A DNA stretch of 59,433 nt from an uncultured Clostridia bacterium (GTDB lineage Bacteria > Bacillota > Clostridia > Oscillospirales > Ruminococcaceae). The number at the start of each line of letters is the position of its first letter. Position 1 is the stretch's first letter. The DNA lies in the NCBI GenBank assembly GCA_947627235.1, contig CANQVG010000011.1, forward strand, positions 1-59,433, written 5' to 3'. Positions 1 through 7,580 of this stretch are shown in pieces. The notes below the pieces were generated by a model, which saw only the letters and a program-made list of their open reading frames with translations, did no database searches and had not been told where the DNA came from. Made by a program: the position numbers and the translations under genes.

Positions 1-2
1 GC

Positions 3-188
3 GACGGCGAAGTCGAGTTTCCCGAGGCGCAGGAGGTCTTGTCCGAGCCACTGGGAGAAAATAGCAAACGAAATCCTAATGCACTTCCGCGCGCTGAAAA
101 AGACTGCGTCGGAGATACACTTCACCGAGCAGATCGACGTCGACAAGGACGGCAATCAGCTCACGCTGATGGACATTCTCGCCTCTGA
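3..188 (+). CDS. Possible 3' tail of a gene on the intervening element, running into sigK
   Basis: Frame 3 is open from the window edge to a TGA at 186-188. Its first 20 or so codons, up to the sigK junction, are acidic and have the third-position bias of real genes (GAC GGC GAA GTC GAG). Beyond about base 66 it reads sigK DNA out of frame, as low-complexity Arg-rich sequence. The simplest reading is that a gene on the skin-like element, perhaps its recombinase, has its stop codon inside sigK sequence. The text DGEVEF resembles the C-terminal beta strands of some large serine recombinases, but that is only a hint. Without the left flank the product cannot be named. Confidence 0.3.
   Translation, partial: DGEVEFPEAQEVLSEPLGENSKRNPNALPRAEKDCVGDTLHRADRRRQGRQSAHADGHSRL
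61..75 (+). other. Putative attachment-site junction of a skin-like element in sigK
   Basis: Homology to SigK begins abruptly here. The 5-bp AACGA at 67-71 occupies the Asn-Glu codons where the B. subtilis skin core AATGA lies (known for SpoIVCA recombination). The preceding ATAG-C-AAACGA differs by one base from the ATAGAAAACGA expected for an intact Ile-Glu-Asn-Glu. The left partner of the junction is outside the window, so the exact crossover cannot be fixed. Confidence 0.6.
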
Positions 189-423
189 CGAAAATCTTTC
201 GGAGGAGGTCGACCTGCGGATAAATTCCGAGGTGCTGCGGCGCAAAATTTCTGAGCTTTTAGACGACCGCGAGCGTAGAATCATAGCGCTCCGATACGGT
301 CTGACGGGTAGCGTTCCGCTTACACAGCGCGAGACCGCCGCGCTTCTCGGAATATCGCGCAGCTACGTTTCACGAATCGAAAAGCGCGCTATTGATAAGC
401 TCTCCGAGGCGATGAATACATAA
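61..423 (+). CDS. sigK: RNA polymerase sigma-K factor, C-terminal half (5' part missing)
   Basis: This encodes the mother-cell late-sporulation sigma factor, from the end of region 2 to the C-terminus. From Asn-Glu-Ile-Leu-Met (67-81) onward it follows the SigK family, with the region 2/3 text ALKKTA and DKDGN, and a region 4.2 helix-turn-helix containing SRSYVSRIEKRA that reads the -35 element. Everything left of about base 61 is unlike SigK: the family's Arg-Cys-Ile-Glu-Asn-Glu is replaced by Glu-Lys-Ile-Ala-Asn-Glu. The ATG at 79 is only an internal Met. The break sits where the skin element interrupts sigK in Bacillus subtilis, so I infer that the 5' half lies beyond a recombinase-excised element to the left. 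A terminator follows directly. Sigma-K identity is very likely; sigma-E is less likely because of the ALKKTA text. Confidence 0.85.
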   Translation: MANEILMHFRALKKTASEIHFTEQIDVDKDGNQLTLMDILASDENLSEEVDLRINSEVLRRKISELLDDRERRIIALRYGLTGSVPLTQRETAALLGISRSYVSRIEKRAIDKLSEAMNT

Positions 424-428
424 AAAAC

Positions 429-454
429 GATCCCGTATTTAACGGGGTCTTTTT
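429..454 (+). terminator. Bidirectional intrinsic terminator between sigK and tspO
   Basis: An 8-bp stem (GATCCCGT paired with ACGGGGTC, one G-T pair) with a 5-nt loop is followed by a T run on the plus strand. A run of A before the stem gives a T run on the minus strand. It can end both convergent genes. Confidence 0.8.
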
Positions 455-467
455 ACGCGGGCGCCGC

Positions 468-950
468 TCATCTGTTGAGAACAGCGACTCCGATATTCAG
501 ATAAAGCGCGAACACAAGCCATATGATGTAGGGAATCATCAGCTTGCCGGCTGTCTTGTTTACGCCGAAGAACTGCACCGTCGTTCCGATGGTTAGGAGA
601 AGAAGCGCCGCGAGCACCACGACCGCCGCGGTGTAAAATTCAAATCTGAAGAAAACTATCGACCACGAGAAGTTCACAAAAAGCTGATAAAAGAAGCACT
701 TCATTGCGTCGTTGAGCAGGTAGTCACAGTCGCGGTAGACAAGATACGACGCAAAGCCCATCATAAGGTAGAGTACCGTCCAGACCACGGGAAAAACCCA
801 CGCGGGCGGCGAGAAAGGCGGCTGGACGTAGTTCTGCTTCGACATATCTCCGGCAATCGCGGCGGAGAGCGCCCCCACGACCACCGGCAAAGCGGTCAGA
901 AGCGCGGCTTTAAGCTTGTTTTCGTGCTTGATTTTCATGGCAATGTCCAT
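468..950 (-). CDS. tspO: TspO/MBR family membrane protein
   Basis: This is an integral membrane protein of the tryptophan-rich sensory protein family, which binds tetrapyrroles and related ligands. At 160 residues it has the family length and five hydrophobic segments. Recognisable family text includes PPAWVFPVVWTVLY in the loop and second helix, FVNFSWSIVFF in the third or fourth, and a C-terminal IPYIIWLVFALYLN helix. The start at 950 has AAGGGGG 9 nt upstream; a second in-frame ATG at 938 is possible. It is convergent with sigK and shares its terminator. Its ligand and role in this organism are not known. Confidence 0.88.
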   Translation of the reverse strand: MDIAMKIKHENKLKAALLTALPVVVGALSAAIAGDMSKQNYVQPPFSPPAWVFPVVWTVLYLMMGFASYLVYRDCDYLLNDAMKCFFYQLFVNFSWSIVFFRFEFYTAAVVVLAALLLLTIGTTVQFFGVNKTAGKLMIPYIIWLVFALYLNIGVAVLNR

Positions 951-1026
951 ATAAAATAACCCCCTTGAGAGATTTTTTCTTGAGAGTATTTTATGCGGAC
1001 GCGCCCGTGAAAATACATAAGCGCAA

Positions 1027-1058
1027 AAAAATCGGAGTTTTTAAAAACTCCGATTTAT
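1027..1058 (-). terminator. Intrinsic terminator upstream of tspO
   Basis: A long AT-rich hairpin (AAATCGGAGTTTTT with its complement) is followed on the minus strand by a seven-T run. It would stop minus-strand transcription from the XRE regulator before it reaches tspO. The 1059-1336 gap above it holds only the palindromic repeat described separately. Confidence 0.7.
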
Positions 1059-1110
1059 AAAAATTTCGAGAGAGTTCATTAACAGTACATTAAACAAAAA
1101 GTTTTCGGTC

Positions 1111-1261
1111 GAGCCTTTTTCAAAAGGCTCGCGGGGTCGAGGGGCGGCGCCCCTCGACGCAGCCCGCAGGCTGCGGAATCCTTGCGGAGCGAAGCGCAGG
1201 AGGGTAGGCAAAACAGTCCCGCGGACTGTTTTGCCGTAGGGAACCCTCGCCGGGGGTTCCC
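1111..1261. repeat. Composite GC-rich palindromic repeat, copy A
   Basis: Five hairpins stand in a row: 1111-1130 (9-bp stem), 1136-1158 (10-bp stem, 3-nt loop), 1159-1174 (6-bp stem), 1207-1235 (13-bp stem, 3-nt loop) and 1239-1261 (GGGAACCC core). The last two recur, inverted and slightly diverged, at about 50151-50201. The short frames that cross it on both strands only follow the palindromes and are not genes. Confidence 0.8.
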
Positions 1262-1336
1262 TAAAATGTGTGCTGTGCGGACACTCAAAAAATTATGTAC
1301 TCCTTGAAATTCGCGCGGATTTGTGATATACTTGCT

Positions 1337-2041
1337 TCAGCCTTTGTTGTTGAGGCTCTTGATTCTCGATTCGCTGTTCTTTATGAGGTTTACCATCGAC
1401 GAATAATATCTCGGATACTCCTCGGCGAGACTCTGCGTATTCGCCGTCAGCTCTTCCGCGTCCCTGACGCAGTCTTCGCCCTCAAGTACGGTTCCTGTCG
1501 AAGCCGCGGCTATTTTGGCTTCACAGAAATTCATAGCGGCGTTCGTTCCCGACGGCGCGGCGGCTGAATCTATCATAAAGAAATTCTGGTCGTTTCCGGG
1601 ATTTGCCGAATAGAGGTAGCGGAACATCTTGTATACCGCAAGCATCAGATACCCCGACGATTCCTTGACCATAGTCGATGAGCGGCACTTTGAAAGAAGC
1701 GAGTAGAAAACGCTCAGCGAGTTGTTTATCAGCTTTTTGTTGAAAGCAATCATAACCGAGTTCGGCGTTACTTTATCGCGCTGGTTCGGGTCGTCCTCGG
1801 GAATATCGTCGATGGATATGGTCTTGCCCTGAGGCTCCGGAGAGCGTCCGAGCAGATAGTCGCAGCTCACATTATAGTAATCGGCGGCGCGCACCAAAAA
1901 ATCAAGCCCGCACTCGCGCTTGCCCTTTTCGTAATGCGATAAGAGTCCCTGCGAAACGCCGAGGTCTTCGGCGGCTTTTTTCTGCGAGAGCTTACGCTCC
2001 TTTCTTAAGAGAGTCATGATTCTTGCAAAGTCCGTGTTCAC
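1337..2041 (-). CDS. XRE-family helix-turn-helix transcriptional regulator
   Basis: The N-terminal 65 residues form a Cro/CI-type helix-turn-helix, with LRKERKLSQKKAAEDLGVSQ then LLSHYEKGKR, ending in the usual YYNVSCDYLLGR. The remaining 165 residues are alpha-helical with no family I recognise, perhaps a ligand or dimer domain. I chose the GTG at 2041 (234 residues) because GGAGG lies 6 nt upstream; an ATG at 2086 lies inside the promoter region and has no SD. A promoter lies just upstream and the next gene is divergent, so autoregulation or control of the phosphatase gene is possible but not shown. Its targets are unknown. Confidence 0.85.
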   Translation of the reverse strand: MNTDFARIMTLLRKERKLSQKKAAEDLGVSQGLLSHYEKGKRECGLDFLVRAADYYNVSCDYLLGRSPEPQGKTISIDDIPEDDPNQRDKVTPNSVMIAFNKKLINNSLSVFYSLLSKCRSSTMVKESSGYLMLAVYKMFRYLYSANPGNDQNFFMIDSAAAPSGTNAAMNFCEAKIAAASTGTVLEGEDCVRDAEELTANTQSLAEEYPRYYSSMVNLIKNSESRIKSLNNKG

Positions 2042-2077
2042 TGTTTTCCTCCGTGGCAAAGTAATAACGTATTGACT

Positions 2078-2106
2078 ATTATACACCCGATTTTACTCTT
2101 TGTAAA
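2078..2106 (-). promoter_or_regulatory. Promoter of the XRE regulator gene
   Basis: On the minus strand TTTACA (2106-2101), a 17-bp spacer and TATAAT (2083-2078) precede the GTG start at 2041. The spacing is ideal for a housekeeping sigma factor. Confidence 0.75.
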
Positions 2107-2188
2107 ACAGTATATTTAATAAAATTTCCTGTAATTTTTTGTTGAAAAACGACAAAATACGGCATATCTCGCCGAGATGGAGGTTAAT

Positions 2189-2806
2189 ATGAAAGGCTAC
2201 AGAATACACTTTATCCGTCACGCTCTCTGCGAGGCCAACGAAGAGGGACGCTATGTCGGCATAACCGAGTCGCCGGTTTCGGCAAATGGAAGACGGGAGC
2301 TTTCGGAAAAGGCTTCGCGCTATGTTTATCCCGAGGTTGACAAGGTCTATGTCAGCCCGCTTAAGAGGTGCATAGCCACCGCCGCATTTTTATATCCCGA
2401 GGGGTATGCGCGGGTGGTACCCGAGCTGAGAGAGATGAATTTCGGAGATTTCGAGGGCAGGCTCCTCACCGATATCAGAGACACTCCGGAATACAAAGCG
2501 TTTATGAAAGGCGGGCTTGACAACCCTCCTCCGAACGGTGAAAGTCTGCGGCACGTCGTGCAGAGGTGCTTTGAAGGGCTGGACTTTATAGTGAACGATA
2601 TGATGAAAAACGGCTACGGAAGCGCGGCGGTGGTCACTCACGGCGGGATAATTATGAATATGATGTCCTGCTTCGGACTGCCGAAATATTCTCCCAACGA
2701 CTTCGCCTGCGATTTCGGCGAGGGCTACACGGTACTTGTCACCGCGCAGATGTGGCAGCAGTCGGGCGCGTTTGAGATACTGGGTGCGCTGCCCTACGAA
2801 AAGTGA
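2189..2806 (+). CDS. Histidine phosphatase superfamily protein (phosphoglycerate mutase-like)
   Basis: This is a phosphomonoesterase that works through a phosphohistidine. The catalytic signature at the N-terminus reads FIRHALCEANEEGRY (RHA in place of the more usual RHG). The Arg of SPLKRC and the second His of VVTHGG complete the pocket. At 205 residues it has the family length. The ATG at 2189 is preferred over 2177 because GGAGG lies 5 nt before it. The substrate cannot be read from sequence: relatives include CobC, phosphoglycerate mutases and metal-independent phosphoserine phosphatases. The last is of interest because serC and serA lie 5 kb downstream and no serB is seen. Confidence 0.85.
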   Translation: MKGYRIHFIRHALCEANEEGRYVGITESPVSANGRRELSEKASRYVYPEVDKVYVSPLKRCIATAAFLYPEGYARVVPELREMNFGDFEGRLLTDIRDTPEYKAFMKGGLDNPPPNGESLRHVVQRCFEGLDFIVNDMMKNGYGSAAVVTHGGIIMNMMSCFGLPKYSPNDFACDFGEGYTVLVTAQMWQQSGAFEILGALPYEK

Positions 2807-2821
2807 TGTTTGTTATAAACA

Positions 2822-2842
2822 AAAAGCCCCCGAACGGGGGCT
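2822..2842 (-). terminator. Intrinsic terminator shared by the phosphatase gene and glyS
   Basis: A perfect 8-bp GC stem (AGCCCCCG, loop AA) at 2825-2842 is followed on the minus strand by TTTTTGTTT, a clear terminator for glyS. The plus-strand tail is weaker. Confidence 0.85.
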
Positions 2843-2862
2843 GATATATTTTGCCGTAGTAA

Positions 2863-4242
2863 TCAGAAGACCAATTTCTTTTCGATATAGTCTGCGACCT
2901 CGGATATCGGCATCCTGACCTGCTCCATAGTATCGCGGTCGCGGACGGTTACGCAGCCGTCGGTCTGGGAGTCGAAGTCGTAGGTCACGCACCACGGCGT
3001 GCCGATTTCGTCCTCTCTGCGGTATCTCTTGCCTATCGAGCCGGTCTCGTCGAAGTCGGTCATAAAGCGGTAGGAGAGCTGTTCATAAACCTTCAGAGCG
3101 TCCTCGGAGAGCTTCTTTGAGAGCGGCAGCACCGCGCACTTATAGGGCGCGACGGCGGGACTGAGGTGCAAAACGGTTCTTATGTCGTTTTTCTCGGCGT
3201 CTATGACCTCTTCGTCGTATGCCTCGCAGATGAGAGCGAGCACCGTTCTGTCAAGACCGTAGGTCGACTCAATTATATAAGGGATAAATCTCTCGTTGGT
3301 CTCGGGGTCGAGGTAGCTCATATTTGTGCCGCTGTATTCCTGATGGCGGGTCAGGTCGAAGTCGGTGCGGTTGTGGGTGCCGTTGATTTCGCCCCAGCCG
3401 AACGGGAACAGGAACTCTATATCGCAAGCCGCCTTTGCGTAGTGTGCGAGTTTTTCGTGGTCGTGGAACCGAAGATGTTCGGGTTTTATGCCGAGGTCTT
3501 CAAAGTATTTCTTTCCGTAGCCCTTGAAGTATTCGTAAAGCTCGCCGTCGGAGCCTTCGCGGCAGAAAGTCTGGAACTCCATCTGTTCAAATTCTATGGT
3601 GCGGAAAGTGAAGTTGCCGGGGGTTATCTCGTTTCTGAAAGCCTTGCCGATCTGACCGATTGAGAAAGGCAGCTTTGCGCGCATCGTGCGCTGCACGTTG
3701 AGAAAGTTGACGTATTCGCCCTGAGCGTTTTCGGGTCTGAGGTAGATAACGCTTTTGGAGTCGTTGGTAACTCCGCGGTAGGTCTGGAACATCAGGTTAA
3801 ATTCGCGTATATCGGTGAAATCGTGCTTGCCGCATTTGGGACAGGGGATATGGTGGTCCTTTATATATTGGAACATCTCCTCTTTGGTCATGCCGTCGGC
3901 GTGGGCGTCGGGGTCAAAAGCGTCTATGAGGTTGTCGGCGCGGTGACGTGTTTTGCACTCGCGGCAGTCGAGCAGCGGGTCAGAGAAGCTGGCTACGTGT
4001 CCCGAAGCCTCCCAGACTCTCGGGTGCATCAGTATATCGGCGTCTACCTCATAAGAATTTTTGCGTTCCTGAATAAAGCGTTTGCGCCAGGTATCCTTAA
4101 CGTTGTTTTTGAGACGGGAGCCGAGGGGGCCGTAGTCCCAGGTGTTGGCAAGACCGCCGTAGATGTCGGAGCCGGGGAATATGAAGCCTCTGCCTTTGCA
4201 AAGCTCGACAATTTTCTGCATACTCTTTTCGGTGTTTTCCAT
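2863..4242 (-). CDS. glyS: Glycyl-tRNA synthetase, single-chain alpha2 type
   Basis: This class II synthetase charges tRNA-Gly with glycine in the cytoplasm. The 459-residue chain is the dimeric GlyQS form, not the alpha-beta bacterial type. It shows the KGRGFIFPGSDIYGG opening, a zinc-type Cys pair (CRECKTRH) in the insertion, RPENAQG, motif 2 FRNEITP and motif 3 GLDR near residue 330. An anticodon-binding domain (PYKCAVLPLSKK) fills the last 100 residues. AAGGAGT lies 5 nt before the ATG. A promoter lies only about 40 bp upstream, too close for a T-box leader, although many Firmicutes glycyl synthetase genes have one. Confidence 0.96.
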   Translation of the reverse strand: MENTEKSMQKIVELCKGRGFIFPGSDIYGGLANTWDYGPLGSRLKNNVKDTWRKRFIQERKNSYEVDADILMHPRVWEASGHVASFSDPLLDCRECKTRHRADNLIDAFDPDAHADGMTKEEMFQYIKDHHIPCPKCGKHDFTDIREFNLMFQTYRGVTNDSKSVIYLRPENAQGEYVNFLNVQRTMRAKLPFSIGQIGKAFRNEITPGNFTFRTIEFEQMEFQTFCREGSDGELYEYFKGYGKKYFEDLGIKPEHLRFHDHEKLAHYAKAACDIEFLFPFGWGEINGTHNRTDFDLTRHQEYSGTNMSYLDPETNERFIPYIIESTYGLDRTVLALICEAYDEEVIDAEKNDIRTVLHLSPAVAPYKCAVLPLSKKLSEDALKVYEQLSYRFMTDFDETGSIGKRYRREDEIGTPWCVTYDFDSQTDGCVTVRDRDTMEQVRMPISEVADYIEKKLVF

Positions 4243-4278
4243 ACAATACTCCTTAAAATGATAGAATTACTTCCATAT

Positions 4279-4307
4279 ATTTTAGCGCGGCGAACGCGAT
4301 AAGTCAA
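4279..4307 (-). promoter_or_regulatory. glyS promoter
   Basis: The minus strand carries TTGACT (4307-4302), a 17-bp spacer and TAAAAT (4284-4279). The 5' leader is about 30 nt, which leaves no room for a riboswitch. Confidence 0.75.
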
Positions 4308-4418
4308 TAGATTTTTGAAAAAGCCTCTGTTTAAAGGTAAAAGCGGGTAAAAAGTTCGTCAAAATTCATAAACTGAGGCGTCGAAAAATAAAAATTTCAC
4401 AAATTTACAGAAAAACGC

Positions 4419-4447
4419 TTGACAACAGCGAATAATTGTGGCAATAT
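4419..4447 (+). promoter_or_regulatory. Promoter of the secreted repeat protein gene
   Basis: A consensus TTGACA (4419-4424), a 17-bp spacer and CAATAT (4442-4447) lie 78 bp before the ATG at 4526. Confidence 0.7.
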
Positions 4448-4525
4448 TGAATCGTGGATACGTGCCGCAGGGCTTTGCCGCGCGGCCGAGTCTTTTACGA
4501 AAAAATGAAATTAGGAGGTCATTAT

Positions 4526-7009
4526 ATGACAAAGAAGATTTTGGCAGTGCTTCTCGCATTGGCAATGACTATGTCTCTGTTCAGCTTCAACGTGTTTGCG
4601 GCTGGAAGCGACTTTAACGCTAAAGTATATCTTTATATAAGTGATATTTCTAGCGTTGACAATGCCGAGGTTACTTCATATAACCAAGAATATACGGTTA
4701 CTTATGAAGGCGACGCAAGGAATATTGCAGAAGGTAGCAATGATAGATACATATCTCTTAAGAGTTCTGCTGCGTCTATTTGGGAAAGTACTGCATCCAG
4801 TATTCCTGAGGGTACGATAGTAAAAATTACAAAACTTGTTACTACCGATGCAAATGGAAACGAAAAAGCTCATACCTTTGATGGCGGGAAGGCTACTTAC
4901 AGTGAGCCTGTAAAGGCAGAAGGTAAGTTAGAAGTTGACATTTATAATACCTATGGTGGCGCTTCTATTAAACATGGTGATGAACTTCCTGAATCTGCAA
5001 CAAAGGTTTCCGTTACCTTTGTGCTGGTTGACCCCAATGCTAAGGAAGACCCCGAGCCCGACACCGGTAAGCACCCCGAGGGTGAAAAAGTGGTTGAGAT
5101 CACTGACACCACTGTTTCCAAGCTCGGCGAAAATGTTGTCGACATAGCCGACGGCGCCGTTACTTCGAGCGCAGAGCAGTTTGCCATTAAAATTCCGGAG
5201 ATTGCAAACCTCAATGACAAAATAACCGTTCACATCAAGGGCACCACTTCCGGCGACTTCCGCATGTGGGCAGGTCACGATGACGGCGCTATCACGATGT
5301 CTCCTGAGCCTCTTTGGAAAGCAAGCGAAAAAGGCGTAGAGTTCCCCACTCCCGACGGTGAGGAGTTTGATGTCACCTATACGCTCGTTGTTGCCGATAA
5401 AGACGGTCGCGGTTGCAAAGAAGCCGATTGCGTCATCTTCAAGGGTGCATCTTATGGCGTGAATCTTGATAACCTCAAGATAACTCACTTTGGCTACACC
5501 ATTGAGAAGTTTGTTCCCGAGGTTCCCGAGCCCAAGGGATATGTATCTGATGCTGCTCTCAATGTTGAACCCGTTGCCGACGACGACGCCAACGCTCTCG
5601 TCGTAACTCCTTCCGAAGAAGTCAAGACCGAAGGTGTTCTCGTTGCCTTTGCCGATGGCGCTCCCGACGACGGTAACATTGTTGTCAACTATGTAGACGA
5701 TACTCCTCCTAAGTCTCCTTGTGGACCTAACGATATCGAAGTGTTCTTTGAACCCGAAGGAAAGTCGTTCCCCGACTGTACTGCGTCTTGGGACTTCGTC
5801 GGATGTGGCGGTCTCTGGGATAAAACATACGCTTCCAACGCTTTCAACATTACTATTGAAAAACTTAAGGAAGTCTTCGGTAAAGAGGGCGCAACCTTTA
5901 CTTATGCGTTTACCGGTACTCCGGGTTGGAGCAACGGAGGTGTTCCTTCTGCGGTTTTGAATGGCAAGTTTGATGCTGATTCACTTCCGATTGAGACAGA
6001 AACTAAGGGTAACCTTACTATAGGAACATTTACACTTGCTGACCTTGTCAAGAAGTCCGGCGTAGCAGTTGACGCTATTGAAAACTTTGTAATTCAGACC
6101 AGTACAGATAACTTCAAGCTTGTATATGCTTACTTCACTGTCCCCAATGAGGTCGTAAATCCTAATGCCGGCGACGATACTCCTCCTAAGTCTCCTTGTG
6201 GACCTAACGATATCGAAGTGTTCTTTGAACCCGAAGGAAAGTCGTTCCCCGACTGTACTGCGTCTTGGGACTTCGTCGGATGTGGCGGTCTCTGGGATAA
6301 AACATACGCTTCCAACGCTTTCAACATTACTATTGAAAAACTTAAGGAAGTCTTCGGTAAAGAGGGCGCAACCTTTACTTATGCGTTTACCGGTACTCCG
6401 GGTTGGAGCAACGGAGGTGTTCCTTCTGCGGTTTTGAATGGCAAGTTTGATGCTGATTCACTTCCGATTGAGACAGAAACTAAGGGTAACCTTACTATAG
6501 GAACATTTACACTTGCTGACCTTGTCAAGAAGTCCGGCGTAGCAGTTGACGCTATTGAAAACTTTGTAATTCAGACCAGTACAGATAACTTCAAGCTTGT
6601 ATATGCTTACTTCACTGTCCCCAATGAGATTGTAAATCCTAATGCCGGCAAGGACGCTCCTGCTGCTTCGACTGAGCCTGTAGAATTCAAGACCGGTGAC
6701 AAGTATGTTGAGATTTCTACCGATGCGAAGAAAGTCATTGACAGCATCGTTATAACCTACAACGGTAAGACTGTTGCGCTTGATCCTTCAGCTATTGATT
6801 ACATCAAGATCAAGTCTGAGGATAGCAATCGGTTTACCGGCGTGGACGGTTACGCCATCCAGCTCGGTCCCGATTACCACGGATTCTTCTTCATGGGTCG
6901 TCTGATCACTATGCCTCATACTTTTGATGAGAACAACATTTGCACCGCTTGCGACTTTGTAAAGCCCGCATCCGAAGGTGACGAAACTGTTGTTGACGTT
7001 CCCGCCTAG
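4526..7009 (+). CDS. Secreted modular repeat protein, ending at an in-frame TAG
   Basis: This is an exported protein of unknown function. The start at 4526 follows AGGAGG by 7 nt and opens a signal peptide (MTKKILAVLLALAMTMSLFS, cut near VFAAG). The body consists of acidic beta-sandwich-like modules. The first 240 or so residues are unique. Two almost identical 159-residue modules then follow (5696-6172 and 6173-6649), each with the texts DIEVFFEPEG and ASWDFVGCGGLWDK. The tail contains HTFDENNICTACDF, a Cys-containing motif common in clostridial surface proteins. Aromatic-rich modules like these would suit carbohydrate or surface binding, but no family is certain. Its codon use is more AT-rich than its neighbours, especially in the first 500 bp. 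The TAG at 7007 may be a nonsense mutation, because the same frame stays open to 7342. Confidence 0.8.
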   Translation: MTKKILAVLLALAMTMSLFSFNVFAAGSDFNAKVYLYISDISSVDNAEVTSYNQEYTVTYEGDARNIAEGSNDRYISLKSSAASIWESTASSIPEGTIVKITKLVTTDANGNEKAHTFDGGKATYSEPVKAEGKLEVDIYNTYGGASIKHGDELPESATKVSVTFVLVDPNAKEDPEPDTGKHPEGEKVVEITDTTVSKLGENVVDIADGAVTSSAEQFAIKIPEIANLNDKITVHIKGTTSGDFRMWAGHDDGAITMSPEPLWKASEKGVEFPTPDGEEFDVTYTLVVADKDGRGCKEADCVIFKGASYGVNLDNLKITHFGYTIEKFVPEVPEPKGYVSDAALNVEPVADDDANALVVTPSEEVKTEGVLVAFADGAPDDGNIVVNYVDDTPPKSPCGPNDIEVFFEPEGKSFPDCTASWDFVGCGGLWDKTYASNAFNITIEKLKEVFGKEGATFTYAFTGTPGWSNGGVPSAVLNGKFDADSLPIETETKGNLTIGTFTLADLVKKSGVAVDAIENFVIQTSTDNFKLVYAYFTVPNEVVNPNAGDDTPPKSPCGPNDIEVFFEPEGKSFPDCTASWDFVGCGGLWDKTYASNAFNITIEKLKEVFGKEGATFTYAFTGTPGWSNGGVPSAVLNGKFDADSLPIETETKGNLTIGTFTLADLVKKSGVAVDAIENFVIQTSTDNFKLVYAYFTVPNEIVNPNAGKDAPAASTEPVEFKTGDKYVEISTDAKKVIDSIVITYNGKTVALDPSAIDYIKIKSEDSNRFTGVDGYAIQLGPDYHGFFFMGRLITMPHTFDENNICTACDFVKPASEGDETVVDVPA
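5696..6649 (+). repeat. Tandem 477-bp intragenic duplication
   Basis: Copy 1 is 5696-6172 and copy 2 is 6173-6649. Reading them side by side, I see only two differing bases, both in one Val-to-Ile codon near the end (GTC against ATT). Such near-identity over 159 codons means a very recent duplication or ongoing gene conversion. Confidence 0.95.
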
Positions 7010-7342
7010 CCCGACATCATTACTATTGATCAGGGTGATGCCTGTGTCATCGACATCCAGTCGCTTGGTCTCAAGGCCGGAGATACAGTACACATCAGCA
7101 TTGCCGGCACTGTCAAGACCTCTGTTGAAGCTGTTCGTATCTTCCTCACAAAAGAGGGTGTGTTTAATAACAATGCTTCCGATATAGTCACCGCGACTCT
7201 TGACGGCAACTCATTCACTTTCGAGGGCGACCTCGTAGCTCAGGGCGATATTTTCTACATTTACCTGAAGTCACAGGCAGGCGGTCCCGCTCTTCATCCC
7301 AACAGTTTTGACTTCACAGTCTTCACGGCTGAGAAGGTATGA
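7010..7342 (+). other. In-frame continuation of the secreted protein beyond TAG
   Basis: Directly after the TAG at 7007-7009 the same frame runs for 110 codons to TGA at 7340-7342. The translation is protein-like (PDIITIDQGDACVIDIQSLG, then GDTVHISIAGTVKTS) and resembles the beta-rich modules upstream. It has no start codon with an SD. One base change (TAG to CAG) would give a 938-residue protein. The terminator hairpin lies after 7342, not after 7009. The stretch is either a stop-truncated C-terminal module or is reached by readthrough. Confidence 0.8.
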
Positions 7343-7388
7343 GCTGATTAACAAAGACATCATCGTAATTGTATAAACCACTTCTTGC

Positions 7389-7418
7389 AGCAAGGGCGTC
7401 CTTCGGGGCGCCCTTGCT
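7389..7418 (+). terminator. Hairpin terminator after the secreted protein gene
   Basis: A perfect 10-bp stem (AGCAAGGGCG with its complement, 10-nt loop) lies 47 bp after the TGA at 7342. The T run is weak, so efficiency is uncertain. Confidence 0.6.
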
Positions 7419-7492
7419 GTATCTATCCGATTCTTCGGCGATTCCAACAAATTTATCGCTTCGGTGTGTTAAAAGTTTTTGTCTTCCGTATG

Positions 7493-7521
7493 TTGACACT
7501 TGTCCGCGAGTGAAGTATAAT
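7493..7521 (+). promoter_or_regulatory. serC-serA promoter, full consensus
   Basis: TTGACA (7493-7498), exactly 17 bp, then TATAAT (7516-7521). Transcription should start near 7528, about 53 nt before serC. Confidence 0.88.
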
Positions 7522-7580
7522 TTAAGCAATCGCAATGTATAATTCACTATGACAATTTTTGCATTACAGGAGGAAAACTT

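Noticed and set aside
4243-4310. T-box riboswitch upstream of glyS
   Set aside because: The promoter leaves only about a 30-nt leader; there is no room for a T-box.
7007-7009. Genome-wide TAG recoding
   Set aside because: mgtE and gerAC end in TAG at their expected C-termini, so TAG is a normal stop here.
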